Assembly (NCBI GenBank): GCA_011526085.1
Contig: WYBC01000023.1
Location: forward strand, 1 to 64,000
Reading direction: 5' to 3'
DNA length: 64,000 nt
From: Lysobacter sp.
Lineage (GTDB): Bacteria; Pseudomonadota; Gammaproteobacteria; Xanthomonadales; Xanthomonadaceae
Position 1 is the stretch's first letter, and each line of letters starts with the position of its first letter. The position numbers and the translations under genes are program-made. Under the pieces are notes generated by a model that was given only the letters and a program-made list of their open reading frames with translations, made no database searches and was not told where the DNA came from. Positions 1 to 8,556 of this stretch are shown here, piece after piece.

Positions 1-3000
1 CGACGGTGACGCTGAGCCAGGTCTCGACGACGAACCCGAACGTGACCCTGACCCCGGCGACGGGTGCGGTGAACGTGGCGCCGGGCACGCCCGCCGGCAC
101 GTACACGCTGGTGTACCGGATCTGCGAGGTGCTCAACCCGACGAACTGCGATACCGCGACCGTGACGGTCACGGTGGGCGCGGCGGTGATCGACGCGGTG
201 GATGACGCTGCAGGCCCGGTCAACGGCCTCACCGGTGCCACGAACGTGGTCAACGCCTACACCAACGACACGCTCAACGGCGTGGCGGTGAACGTGGCCG
301 ACATCACCGGGACCGTGGTCACGCCGGCGACGCCGATCAACGGCGGTCCGGTGCCGGCCCTGGACGTGGCGACCGGCAACGTCAGCGTGCCGGCCGGCAC
401 GCCGGCGGGCAGCTACACGATCGTGTACCGGATCTGCGAGAACCTGAACCCGACGAACTGCGATACGGCGACGATCACGGTGACCGTGGATGCCGCCCCG
501 ATCGATGCGGTCGACGATGCCTTCCCGCCGGTCAACGGCGTGGGCGGCGGCACGACCGCGTCGGTGCTGGTCAACGACACGCTGAACGGCGTGGCGGTGA
601 ATCCGGCCGACGTGACCCTGACGCCCGGAACGGCGCCGGTGCCCACCAGCGGCAGCATCACGATGAATCCGGACGGCACGATCACGATCGCGCCGAACAC
701 GGAAGCGGGCACCTACACGTATCCGTACACGATCTGCGAGGCGATCAATCCGAACAACTGCGATACCGCGATCGCGACCGTGATCGTGGCGGCAGTGCCG
801 GCGCTGACGATCGACAAGACCGCGGGAACGCCGTCGGGCAATACCGCGGGCAGCACGATCGCCTACAGCTTCGTGGTGACCAACACCGGCAACGTGACGG
901 TGACGGGCCTGGTCATCAACGACGCCCAGCTCAGCGCGCCGGCGGTCTGCCCGGCGACCACGCTGGCCCCGGGCGCGTCGACCACGTGTACGGGTTCGCA
1001 CACGATCACGCAGGCGGAAGTCGATGCGGGCACGGTGAACAACACCGCGACCGCGACCGGCTCGCTGCCGGGCGGCGGCACCACGGTGTCCCCGCCGGAC
1101 AGCACCACGACGACCATCGTGCAGACGCCGCTGATCGCCGCGACCAAGACCGCGACCCTGACCACGGACAACGGCGTGATCGGCATGGCCGATGACGGCG
1201 ACGTGATCACCTACGCGGTCACGGTGCGCAACACCGGCAACGTCACGCTGAACACGCTGGTGGTGTCGGACAGCTTCGAAGGCGGTGCGCCGACGACGCT
1301 GAACTGCGCGCCGACCACGCTGGCCCCGGGCGCCACCGCCACCTGCGCGAGCTACACGCACACGGTGACGGCGGCCGAGGCGGCGGCGGGCGGCACGCTC
1401 GACAACGTGGTGACGGCGACGGCGCAGTCCTCCACCTCGACACAGACGGTGACGTCGACCAGCACCGCGGTGGTCGCGGTGAACGGCGCGCCGGCGGCGA
1501 TCCGCATCGTGAAGACCGCCAGCCCGCGCGACGTGAACGTCGGCGACCTGGTCCGCTACACGCTGACGATGGAGAACACCAGCCAGACGCCGATGACCGA
1601 CGGCATGCTGATCGATACGCCGCCGGCGGGCTTCACCTACGTCGACGGTTCGCTGGCGGTGGCCGATGCCGACAACGCCGGTCGCCTGGTGGGGACTTCT
1701 CCGATCCGCGTGGACCAGATCGACATCCCGGCCGACGGCCGCGCCACCATCACCTACCTGCTGCGCGTGGGCGCGGGCGTCCGCTCAGGCGTCCACACCA
1801 ACAGCGCGTACGTGGAAGACGATGGCGACGTGGTCTCGAACGTGGCGACCGCCGACGTGCAACTGGTCGGTGATCCGCTCCTCGACGAATCGCTGATCGT
1901 CGGTACGGTCTTCAACGACCGCGACGGCGACGGCTGGCAGGATGCGGCGGGCCTCGGCAACGTGCGCGTCCAGGGCGGCTTCGCGCCGGAAGCCTACGTG
2001 CCGAACTCGACCACGGTCGATCGCGGCAACGGGCCGACGCCGGAACCGGATGCCAGCGCGCCGATGCTGCATGGCATCGCGATCGGCGACATCGCCGCGC
2101 GTCAGTCCGAAGGCGACACCACGCGGCGTACGGTCACCATCCGCCAGACGCTGCGCGAACTGCGCTTCACCGACGACTTCGTGCTGACGTCGGCGCAGGG
2201 TGTGACGGTGCGCATGGGTGCCGACGGTCGCACCCGCGTCGAGAAGAGCGGCGACGCGGCCAGGGGCCTCAACGGCGCCGAGCCGACGGTGGAACGCCGG
2301 ACCAGCCAGCTGGCCGACGGTTACCTGGTCGAGTACGTCATCGGCAACGCCGGCATCGACGAACGCGGCGTTCCGGGTGTGCGCATCGCCTCGGTGGAGG
2401 GCGTGCTGATCGAGACCGACCAGTACGGCCGCTACCGTGTGGTGGGCGTGGACGGCGGTCGCGAGCGCGGTCGCAACTTCATCCTCAAGGTCGATCCGGC
2501 CACGCTGCCGCCGGGCAGCACGTTCACCACGGACAACCCGCTGGTGAAACGCGTCACCCCGGGCATTCCGACCCGCTTCGACTTCGGCGTGAAGCTGCCG
2601 GTGTCGGTGCTGGAAGGCGGCGAGCGGTCGGTGGAGATGGAGCTGGGCTCGGTGATGTTCGAGCCCGGCAGCGCCGAGATCCGCACGCAGTACCGCGCCG
2701 CGATCGACAAGATGGCCGAGACCACGCAGCAGTACGGCGGTGGTGAAGTGGTCGTCGCGGCCGAGGGCGACAGCGATCTGCTCGCCTTCGAACGCGCGGT
2801 CGCGGTGCGCGACGCGCTGGTGGCGAAGCTCTCGCCCGAAGTCGCGTCCGCGCTGCGGATCAGCGTCCGCGCCAATCCCCACGATCCGTCGTCGACGGTG
2901 GTCGGGGTGATGGCGTGGCCGCTGATCGGCACCGTGCTGTTCGAGACCGACCGCGCCGAGATCAAGCCCGAATACCTGCCGCTGATGCGCAGGATCGCGG

Positions 3001-3212
3001 AGTATCTGGTCGAGATCGGCACCAACCAGGTGGCGATCGTCGGCCACGCCGACAAACGAGGATCGGAGGAATACAACGTGGCACTCGGCATGCGCCGTGC
3101 GAAGGCCGTTCACGAAGCGATCGCGGCAGCGATGCCGCCGGAACTGCGCAGCAGGCTTCGGGTCGATTTCAACGAAGATCCGGCAGCCCCTGCCGGCATG
3201 AACGGTCAGTGA
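1..3212 (+). CDS. DUF11/SdrD-like surface protein with C-terminal OmpA-like modules (5'-partial)
   Basis: The frame is open to the left edge; the GTG at 6 is probably an internal codon, so the true start lies upstream. Of the 1069 visible residues, about 1-270 are roughly 100-residue beta repeats (motifs VYRICE, NPTNCDTA, NDTLNGVAVN). Three DUF11-type domains follow (KTAGTPSG, KTATLTTD, KTASPRDV starts; about 270-610). Next come a Ca-binding-looking NDRDGDGWQD segment and an SdrD/carboxypeptidase-regulatory-like region near 780-870. The end (about 880-1069) has two OmpA-like modules; only the second has a clear signature (VGHADKRGSEEYN, then RRAKAV). OmpA-like domains normally bind peptidoglycan, so a cell-envelope or adhesin role is inferred. 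The barrel gene downstream starts 12 nt after this stop, which suggests one transcript. Confidence 0.8.
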   Translation, partial: TVTLSQVSTTNPNVTLTPATGAVNVAPGTPAGTYTLVYRICEVLNPTNCDTATVTVTVGAAVIDAVDDAAGPVNGLTGATNVVNAYTNDTLNGVAVNVADITGTVVTPATPINGGPVPALDVATGNVSVPAGTPAGSYTIVYRICENLNPTNCDTATITVTVDAAPIDAVDDAFPPVNGVGGGTTASVLVNDTLNGVAVNPADVTLTPGTAPVPTSGSITMNPDGTITIAPNTEAGTYTYPYTICEAINPNNCDTAIATVIVAAVPALTIDKTAGTPSGNTAGSTIAYSFVVTNTGNVTVTGLVINDAQLSAPAVCPATTLAPGASTTCTGSHTITQAEVDAGTVNNTATATGSLPGGGTTVSPPDSTTTTIVQTPLIAATKTATLTTDNGVIGMADDGDVITYAVTVRNTGNVTLNTLVVSDSFEGGAPTTLNCAPTTLAPGATATCASYTHTVTAAEAAAGGTLDNVVTATAQSSTSTQTVTSTSTAVVAVNGAPAAIRIVKTASPRDVNVGDLVRYTLTMENTSQTPMTDGMLIDTPPAGFTYVDGSLAVADADNAGRLVGTSPIRVDQIDIPADGRATITYLLRVGAGVRSGVHTNSAYVEDDGDVVSNVATADVQLVGDPLLDESLIVGTVFNDRDGDGWQDAAGLGNVRVQGGFAPEAYVPNSTTVDRGNGPTPEPDASAPMLHGIAIGDIAARQSEGDTTRRTVTIRQTLRELRFTDDFVLTSAQGVTVRMGADGRTRVEKSGDAARGLNGAEPTVERRTSQLADGYLVEYVIGNAGIDERGVPGVRIASVEGVLIETDQYGRYRVVGVDGGRERGRNFILKVDPATLPPGSTFTTDNPLVKRVTPGIPTRFDFGVKLPVSVLEGGERSVEMELGSVMFEPGSAEIRTQYRAAIDKMAETTQQYGGGEVVVAAEGDSDLLAFERAVAVRDALVAKLSPEVASALRISVRANPHDPSSTVVGVMAWPLIGTVLFETDRAEIKPEYLPLMRRIAEYLVEIGTNQVAIVGHADKRGSEEYNVALGMRRAKAVHEAIAAAMPPELRSRLRVDFNEDPAAPAGMNGQ
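111..800 (+). repeat. In-gene tandem repeats encoding ~100-aa beta domains
   Basis: The stretch reading gtgtaccggatctgcgag occurs at 111 and at 423, with a diverged form near 725. Each is followed by a closely similar run coding NPTNCDTA or NPNNCDTA. The period is about 305-312 bp. The array is in frame and probably starts before the window, so copy number may vary by recombination. Confidence 0.75.
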
Positions 3213-3223
3213 GGGGTGCCGTG

Positions 3224-6200
3224 ATGAAGATGAAACTGCTCGACTACACCCTGATCGGCATCCTCGCCGGCTTCGCCGCGAACGCCACGGCGCAGGACGC
3301 GCCCACGGTGCCGGCCACCCAGTGCGGCACCGACGGCTGCGCGTCCGAAGAGGGCGTGCTGTTCAAGATCCGCACCCGCGGCGAACAGCGGCCGGTCACC
3401 CACGCCACCAGCGAACAGTCGGACTCCGGCGCGCTGCAGCCCGATCGCCGGGTGACGGTGGAGGCCGAACGCGTCGAATCGAAGTGGAACTACGACCTGC
3501 AGCCGGGCCAGGCGCTGGCCATCGGCAAATGGTCGACCGACCTGCCGGGCGGCGGCGTGATCTGGGCCACCGAGGATCCGAATCTCGGCCAGCCGCAGTT
3601 CAACGTGTCCGCGCCGTCGCTGGTGCCGTTCGACGGCGGCCGCATCGCCAAGCCGGTGCGGTTCTACGCGTACAACAACTATCCCGCCTTCATCCAGCGC
3701 GCCGAAGTGCTGATCTATCGCGCCAGCGACGCCGACCTGGTCGAGCCGCTGGCGAAGGTGGAACTGCCGGTCGGCGCGGTGAGCGATGTGCAGTGGGACG
3801 GCGCGCTGCCGGCGGGCTTCGAGGCCCGCGCCGGCGACGAACTGGTCTATCTGGTGCGCGCGTACGCCGCCGACGGCAGTTTCGACGAGACTTATCCGCG
3901 GCGCATGCAGCTGGTCACGCCGGAGGAAGCCGAACGCGGCAACCAGGTGCTGCGCCAGTCGGTCGAGCGCAGCAGCGGTCTCGCGCTCAGCGCCGAGGAA
4001 GCCGAGCAGCGCAGTCTGGTCGAAGGCGTGTTCGGCGAAAACTCGCTGCGCCAGCAGAACATCCCGATCTACGGTTCGCGCATCCGCATCCAGGGCCGCG
4101 ACATCCCCGAGGGCTACAGCGTCCTGATCAACGGCCAGAGCCATCCGGTCGACCTGCAGCGCAAGCTGGTCGCCGAATATCTGGTGCCGGTCGGTCGCCA
4201 CGGCTTCGACATCCAGCTGCGCGGCGCCGGCCAGGAGGCGACGAACAGCCGCCTCGACATCGACGTCAGCGGCAAGTACATGTTCGCCGTCGCCATCGCC
4301 GACCTCACCGCGTCGGGCGGCAACGTCTCCGGCTCGATCGAGCCGCTGGCGGGCGACGACCGCTACGACGACAGCTTCCTGCTCGAAGGCCGGCTCGCGT
4401 TCTACCTCAAGGGCAAGATCAAGGGCAAATACCTGATCACCGCCCAGGCCGACACCCAGGAGCGCGAAGTCTCCGAACTGTTCCGGGGTTTCTGGGACGC
4501 CGACCCGCAGGACGTGTTCCGCCGCCTCGATCCGGATGCCTACTATCCGGTGTACGGCGACGATTCCACGACCTATCGCGACGTCGACACCCAGGGCCGC
4601 TTCTACGTCCGCGTGGACTGGGACAAGAGCCAGGCGCTGTGGGGCAACTACAACACCGGCATCACCGGCACCGAATACGGCCAGTATTCGCGTTCGCTCT
4701 ACGGCGGCGCGCTGAGCTGGCGTTCGCGGCGCTCGACCGATCTGGGCGAAGCCGGTTCGCAGCTGAAGGTGTTCGGTTCCGAAGCGCAGACCGCGCCGGG
4801 CCACAGCGAATTCCTCGGCACCGGCGGCAGCCTGTACTACCTCAAGCACACCGACGTGCTGCCGGGTTCGGATCGCGTGGTGCTGGAAGTGCGCGACGGC
4901 ACCACCGGCCGGGTCGAACGCCGGATCGACCTGGCGCGCGGCGCCGACTACGAGATCGACGAATTCCAGGGCCGCGTGCTGCTGACCCGTCCGCTGTCGC
5001 AGATCACCCGCGAAAACCTGCCCACGCTCACCCGCGACACGCCGCTCGACGGCTTCGCGCAGGTGCTGCTGATCGATTACGAATACATCCCGAACGGCTT
5101 CGACGCCGATGAGGTCACCGCGGGTTTCCGCGGCAAGCACTGGTTCGGCGATCACGTCGCCGTCGGCGCGACCTGGATCGACGAGAACCGCGCCGGCGAC
5201 GACTATTCGCTCAAGGGTGTGGACCTGACGTTGCAGGCCGGTCGCGGCACCTACCTGAAGCTCGAGCAGAGCCGCACCGAAGCGACCAGCGCGCCGATCT
5301 TCTTCTCCGACAACGGCGGCCTGAGCTTCACCCAGCTCAACTCGGCCGTCGGCGCCCGCGAAGGCGATGCGCGTGCGGTCGAAGCCCGCGCCAACTTCAA
5401 GGAACTCGGCTGGAGCGAGCTCGACTGGTCGGCCGGCGCCTGGTGGCGCGATGTCGACGCCGGCTTCTCCATCGGTCGCTTCGATACCGGCGCCGACGTG
5501 CAGGAACACGGCGCCGAAGTGCTGGGCCAGTTCGCCCCGAACGTGAACGTGCGCGCCCGCTACAGCCGCGCCGAACGCGGCGCGGAAGCGCTGACCCAGG
5601 CGCAGGTCGCGGGCGAATGGCGGATCAACGATCACGACAGCCTCGCCGCCGAACTGCGTCGCGTGGACGAAGAGCGTCTGGCCGGCGACGCCGTCGGCAC
5701 GCTCGCCGCGCTGCAGTACAAGCATCGTTTCGGCAGCAGCCTCGATGTCTACGGCACCGCGCAGTTCACGGTCGACGACGACGGCGGCCAGTACGCCGAC
5801 AACGACGCGCTCACACTCGGCGCCAAGTATCTGTTCGGCGATCTGTCCAGCGTCGGCGCAGAAGTCACCAGCGGCGACCGCGGCGATTCGGCGCAGGTCA
5901 ACGCGGAATACCGGCTCAGCCCGGAGCACACGCTGTACGGCGGCTACACCTACTCGACCGACCGCAGCGATTACGACCCGCTGTTCAACGACCGCCGGAA
6001 CACCGGCTGGACGCTGGGCCAGCGCTGGCGCCTGTCGAACCAGGTCAACCTGTTCAACGAAAGCCAGTTCCTGAAGGCGCCCAACGAATCCGGGCTGGCG
6101 CACACCTTCGGCATGGATTTCTATCCGGGCGTGGGCTGGACGCTGGGCTTCACCCTGCAGAACGCGAACCTCGACCGCGGCACCGGCAACGTCGATCGCG

Positions 6201-6919
6201 ACGCGGTCAGCGTCAGCGCCGGCCGCACGTCCAACGACACCCAGTGGCAGAGCAAGCTGGAGTGGCGTCGCGACCGCGGCGCGGAGCAGCGCGACCAGTG
6301 GGTGACGACCAACAACTTCACCCACAAGCTCAACGAGAGCTTCCGCATCGCGGCGCGCTTCAACTACTCGAAGACCACCGACGATCTGTCGTCGGCCGCG
6401 GGCGCGAAGTTCATCGAAGGCAACTTCGGTTTCGCCTGGCGTCCGTTCGATTCCGGCAAGTGGGCGCTGCTCGGCAAGTACACGTACCTGTACGACGTGT
6501 CGTCGCTGCCGCAGATCGGCGACAACGTCGCCTTCTACGATCAGCGCAGCCAGGTGCTGTCGCTGGAAGGCATCTACAAGCCGAACACCGATTGGGAATT
6601 CGCCGGCAAGCTGATGCGGCGCGAAGGCGAAGTGCGCTTCGGCCGCCTCGCCGGGCAGTGGGCGGATTCCGGCGCCACTTTCGGGGCGGGGCAGGCGCGG
6701 TACGCCTTCGCCGACAAGTGGCATGCGCTGGGTGAGTACCGCTGGCTGGGCGTGGAGGATGGTGGCGATCGCCAGGGCGTGCTGCTCGGGATCGATCGCG
6801 ACCTTGGCAAGAACCTCCGTCTCGGCGTCGGCTACAACTTCACCGAATTCAGCGACGACCTCACCGATTTCGATTACGACCACAAGGGGTGGTTCGTGAA
6901 TCTGGTCGGCTGGTATTGA
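3224..6919 (+). CDS. Large predicted outer-membrane beta-barrel protein (1231 aa)
   Basis: ATG 3224 was chosen because GAGGGG at 3211-3216 sits 7 nt upstream; an in-frame GTG lies at 3221. Residues 1-25 form a signal peptide ending near ANATAQ. The first ~400 residues are soluble-looking and beta-rich. From about residue 420 onward the protein is a long run of alternating amphipathic strands rich in Tyr, Trp, Asp and Arg, ending in VGWY, an aromatic terminus typical of outer-membrane barrels. I cannot name the family. It sits between an OmpA-terminated surface protein and four secreted DUF11 proteins in the same direction, so a role in exporting or anchoring them is possible but is only inference. 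Confidence 0.7.
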   Translation: MKMKLLDYTLIGILAGFAANATAQDAPTVPATQCGTDGCASEEGVLFKIRTRGEQRPVTHATSEQSDSGALQPDRRVTVEAERVESKWNYDLQPGQALAIGKWSTDLPGGGVIWATEDPNLGQPQFNVSAPSLVPFDGGRIAKPVRFYAYNNYPAFIQRAEVLIYRASDADLVEPLAKVELPVGAVSDVQWDGALPAGFEARAGDELVYLVRAYAADGSFDETYPRRMQLVTPEEAERGNQVLRQSVERSSGLALSAEEAEQRSLVEGVFGENSLRQQNIPIYGSRIRIQGRDIPEGYSVLINGQSHPVDLQRKLVAEYLVPVGRHGFDIQLRGAGQEATNSRLDIDVSGKYMFAVAIADLTASGGNVSGSIEPLAGDDRYDDSFLLEGRLAFYLKGKIKGKYLITAQADTQEREVSELFRGFWDADPQDVFRRLDPDAYYPVYGDDSTTYRDVDTQGRFYVRVDWDKSQALWGNYNTGITGTEYGQYSRSLYGGALSWRSRRSTDLGEAGSQLKVFGSEAQTAPGHSEFLGTGGSLYYLKHTDVLPGSDRVVLEVRDGTTGRVERRIDLARGADYEIDEFQGRVLLTRPLSQITRENLPTLTRDTPLDGFAQVLLIDYEYIPNGFDADEVTAGFRGKHWFGDHVAVGATWIDENRAGDDYSLKGVDLTLQAGRGTYLKLEQSRTEATSAPIFFSDNGGLSFTQLNSAVGAREGDARAVEARANFKELGWSELDWSAGAWWRDVDAGFSIGRFDTGADVQEHGAEVLGQFAPNVNVRARYSRAERGAEALTQAQVAGEWRINDHDSLAAELRRVDEERLAGDAVGTLAALQYKHRFGSSLDVYGTAQFTVDDDGGQYADNDALTLGAKYLFGDLSSVGAEVTSGDRGDSAQVNAEYRLSPEHTLYGGYTYSTDRSDYDPLFNDRRNTGWTLGQRWRLSNQVNLFNESQFLKAPNESGLAHTFGMDFYPGVGWTLGFTLQNANLDRGTGNVDRDAVSVSAGRTSNDTQWQSKLEWRRDRGAEQRDQWVTTNNFTHKLNESFRIAARFNYSKTTDDLSSAAGAKFIEGNFGFAWRPFDSGKWALLGKYTYLYDVSSLPQIGDNVAFYDQRSQVLSLEGIYKPNTDWEFAGKLMRREGEVRFGRLAGQWADSGATFGAGQARYAFADKWHALGEYRWLGVEDGGDRQGVLLGIDRDLGKNLRLGVGYNFTEFSDDLTDFDYDHKGWFVNLVGWY

Positions 6920-6939
6920 GAGAACGATCGAGTCCAACG

Positions 6940-8406
6940 ATGTCGAAGACGCAATTCCGTTTCAAGGTGCGGCTGTGCGCCGCGCTGCTCGTCGCCGCGG
7001 GTGGCATGTCCGGGCTGGCCAACGCGCAATCGGCCGCCTGCGCCGCCAATGAAGTCACCCAGAACCTCGACGGCGCCGCCAATCCGTGGACTTCGGGCAG
7101 CCTGACCTATGCCGCGAACATCGGCACCGGCGCTTCCGCGGTGAGCATCAACGCCACGGTGACCGCCGGCAACATCAGCGCCGGCTATCCGCAGAACGAA
7201 CTGACCGGCGGCATCGCCGACACTTTCGGGTTCGCGGTCAACCGCGGCAACACCACGCAGACCAACACCATCACCTACACCTTCAGCAAGCCGGTCGACA
7301 ACCTGCGGCTGATCATCACCGACATCGATCGCAGCGGCACCACCAACGCCTACGCCGACCAGGTGACCATCACCGGCACCGCGCCGGGCGGCGGCACGGT
7401 CACGCCCACCGCGACCGCGGCCACCGGGCTGGTGGCCATCGCCGGCAACGTCGCTTCGCCTTCGGGCACGGCGAGCACCGCCACCAATTGCCCGTTCACC
7501 AACGGCGATTGCAACGCGACCTTCAACTTCAACGCGCCGATCACCTCGCTGACCATCGTCTACGGCAATGCCGCCCCGCCGGCGGCGGGCAATCCGCCCG
7601 AGCAGCAGGTCAGCGCGACGTTCGGCGGTTTCTGCGTGCAGAACCCGAATCCCGGCGTCGCCAAGACCGCGCCCGCCAGCGCGATCGTCGGCAACGCCTT
7701 CAATTTCGTCCTGCAGGCCAGCAATCCCGGCAGCGCGGCGGCGCCGGCGGGCGTGGTGGTCAACGACACCATCAACGCCAACCTCCACACGATCAACGGC
7801 ATCACGCCGTCGGCGGGTTGGGCGTGCACGCCGAACACCGGTTTCCCGATCAACACCGGCAGCGTCGCGATCGCCTGCACCAGCACGGCCGCGATCGCCG
7901 CGGGCGCGACCAATCAGGCGGTGGCCACGATCAGCGTCACGCCGAAGGCGGGCGCGCTGCCCGGGCCGATCAACAACACCGCGACGATTCCCGCCGGCAG
8001 CGGCGGCGACATCAGCACGGCCAACAACAGCAGCAGCACGACCACCACGCTGTCGCTGCCGCAGGCGGACGTGTCGATCACCAAGACCAACACCCCGGGC
8101 GTGAACGGCAACGTCGACCAGGCGGCCGACACGGTCGTGTCCGGCGCGACGTCGAACTACACCATCGTCGTGACCAACAACGGGCCGAACACGGTCACCG
8201 GCGTGGTGGTGCAGGACGCGCCCGGCGCCGGTCTCACCTGTCCGGTCGCGACGCCGGTGACCTGCACGAGCACCGCATCGCCCAGCGCCTGTCCGGGTGG
8301 CGCCTTGACGGTGGCCAACCTCACCGCCGGCGTGACCCTCGGTGCCCTCCCGGCGACGGCCGGTGGCAACACCGCGACATTCGCGTTCGGTTGCACGGTG
8401 CAGTAA
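6940..8406 (+). CDS. Secreted DUF11-domain protein A (488 aa)
   Basis: ATG 6940 gives a good signal peptide (MSKTQFRFK, then a hydrophobic core, then GLANAQS). An upstream in-frame extension to 6889 would overlap the barrel gene and lacks a signal. The N-terminal ~210 residues are a beta-rich domain (motif NNLRLIITDIDRSGT-like, around 120-140). A CxxN-type DUF11 domain follows at about 230-365, and a second DUF11 begins at ITKTNTPGVNG (about 385) and runs to the C-terminus (FGCTVQ). The last module is shared with the next three genes. Secreted or surface location is inferred; no enzyme motif was seen. Confidence 0.75.
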   Translation: MSKTQFRFKVRLCAALLVAAGGMSGLANAQSAACAANEVTQNLDGAANPWTSGSLTYAANIGTGASAVSINATVTAGNISAGYPQNELTGGIADTFGFAVNRGNTTQTNTITYTFSKPVDNLRLIITDIDRSGTTNAYADQVTITGTAPGGGTVTPTATAATGLVAIAGNVASPSGTASTATNCPFTNGDCNATFNFNAPITSLTIVYGNAAPPAAGNPPEQQVSATFGGFCVQNPNPGVAKTAPASAIVGNAFNFVLQASNPGSAAAPAGVVVNDTINANLHTINGITPSAGWACTPNTGFPINTGSVAIACTSTAAIAAGATNQAVATISVTPKAGALPGPINNTATIPAGSGGDISTANNSSSTTTTLSLPQADVSITKTNTPGVNGNVDQAADTVVSGATSNYTIVVTNNGPNTVTGVVVQDAPGAGLTCPVATPVTCTSTASPSACPGGALTVANLTAGVTLGALPATAGGNTATFAFGCTVQ

Positions 8407-8427
8407 CGATAGTCATCGGCTATCGTT
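8405..8427 (+). terminator. Hairpin just after the DUF11 protein A stop
   Basis: AACGATAG (8405-8412) and CTATCGTT (8420-8427) form a perfect 8-bp stem with a 7-nt loop that begins in the stop codon. There is no T tract, so it may be an attenuator or a 3'-end stabiliser rather than a true terminator. Confidence 0.4.
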
Positions 8428-8556
8428 GGCCCGTGTATCGATCATGCGCGCCCATGCCGAAGACGGCATGGACGCCGCGCACAGTGCATGCCCGGCTGGC
8501 GGCGGGATCGTCGGTGCGTTCCCTGCATCATCGTCCCAGTCAGGAGCGACCGAATC

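Noticed and set aside
1-800. CRISPR-like regular repeats
   Set aside because: The repeat units are ~310 bp, in frame and translated as protein domains; there are no short repeats with unique spacers anywhere in the window.
3206-6937. 1243-residue minus-strand open frame opposite the barrel gene
   Set aside because: It is an antisense shadow in GC-rich DNA: low-complexity Ala/Val/Gly/Arg composition, no domains, and it lies wholly over a gene with a good signal peptide and ribosome-binding site.
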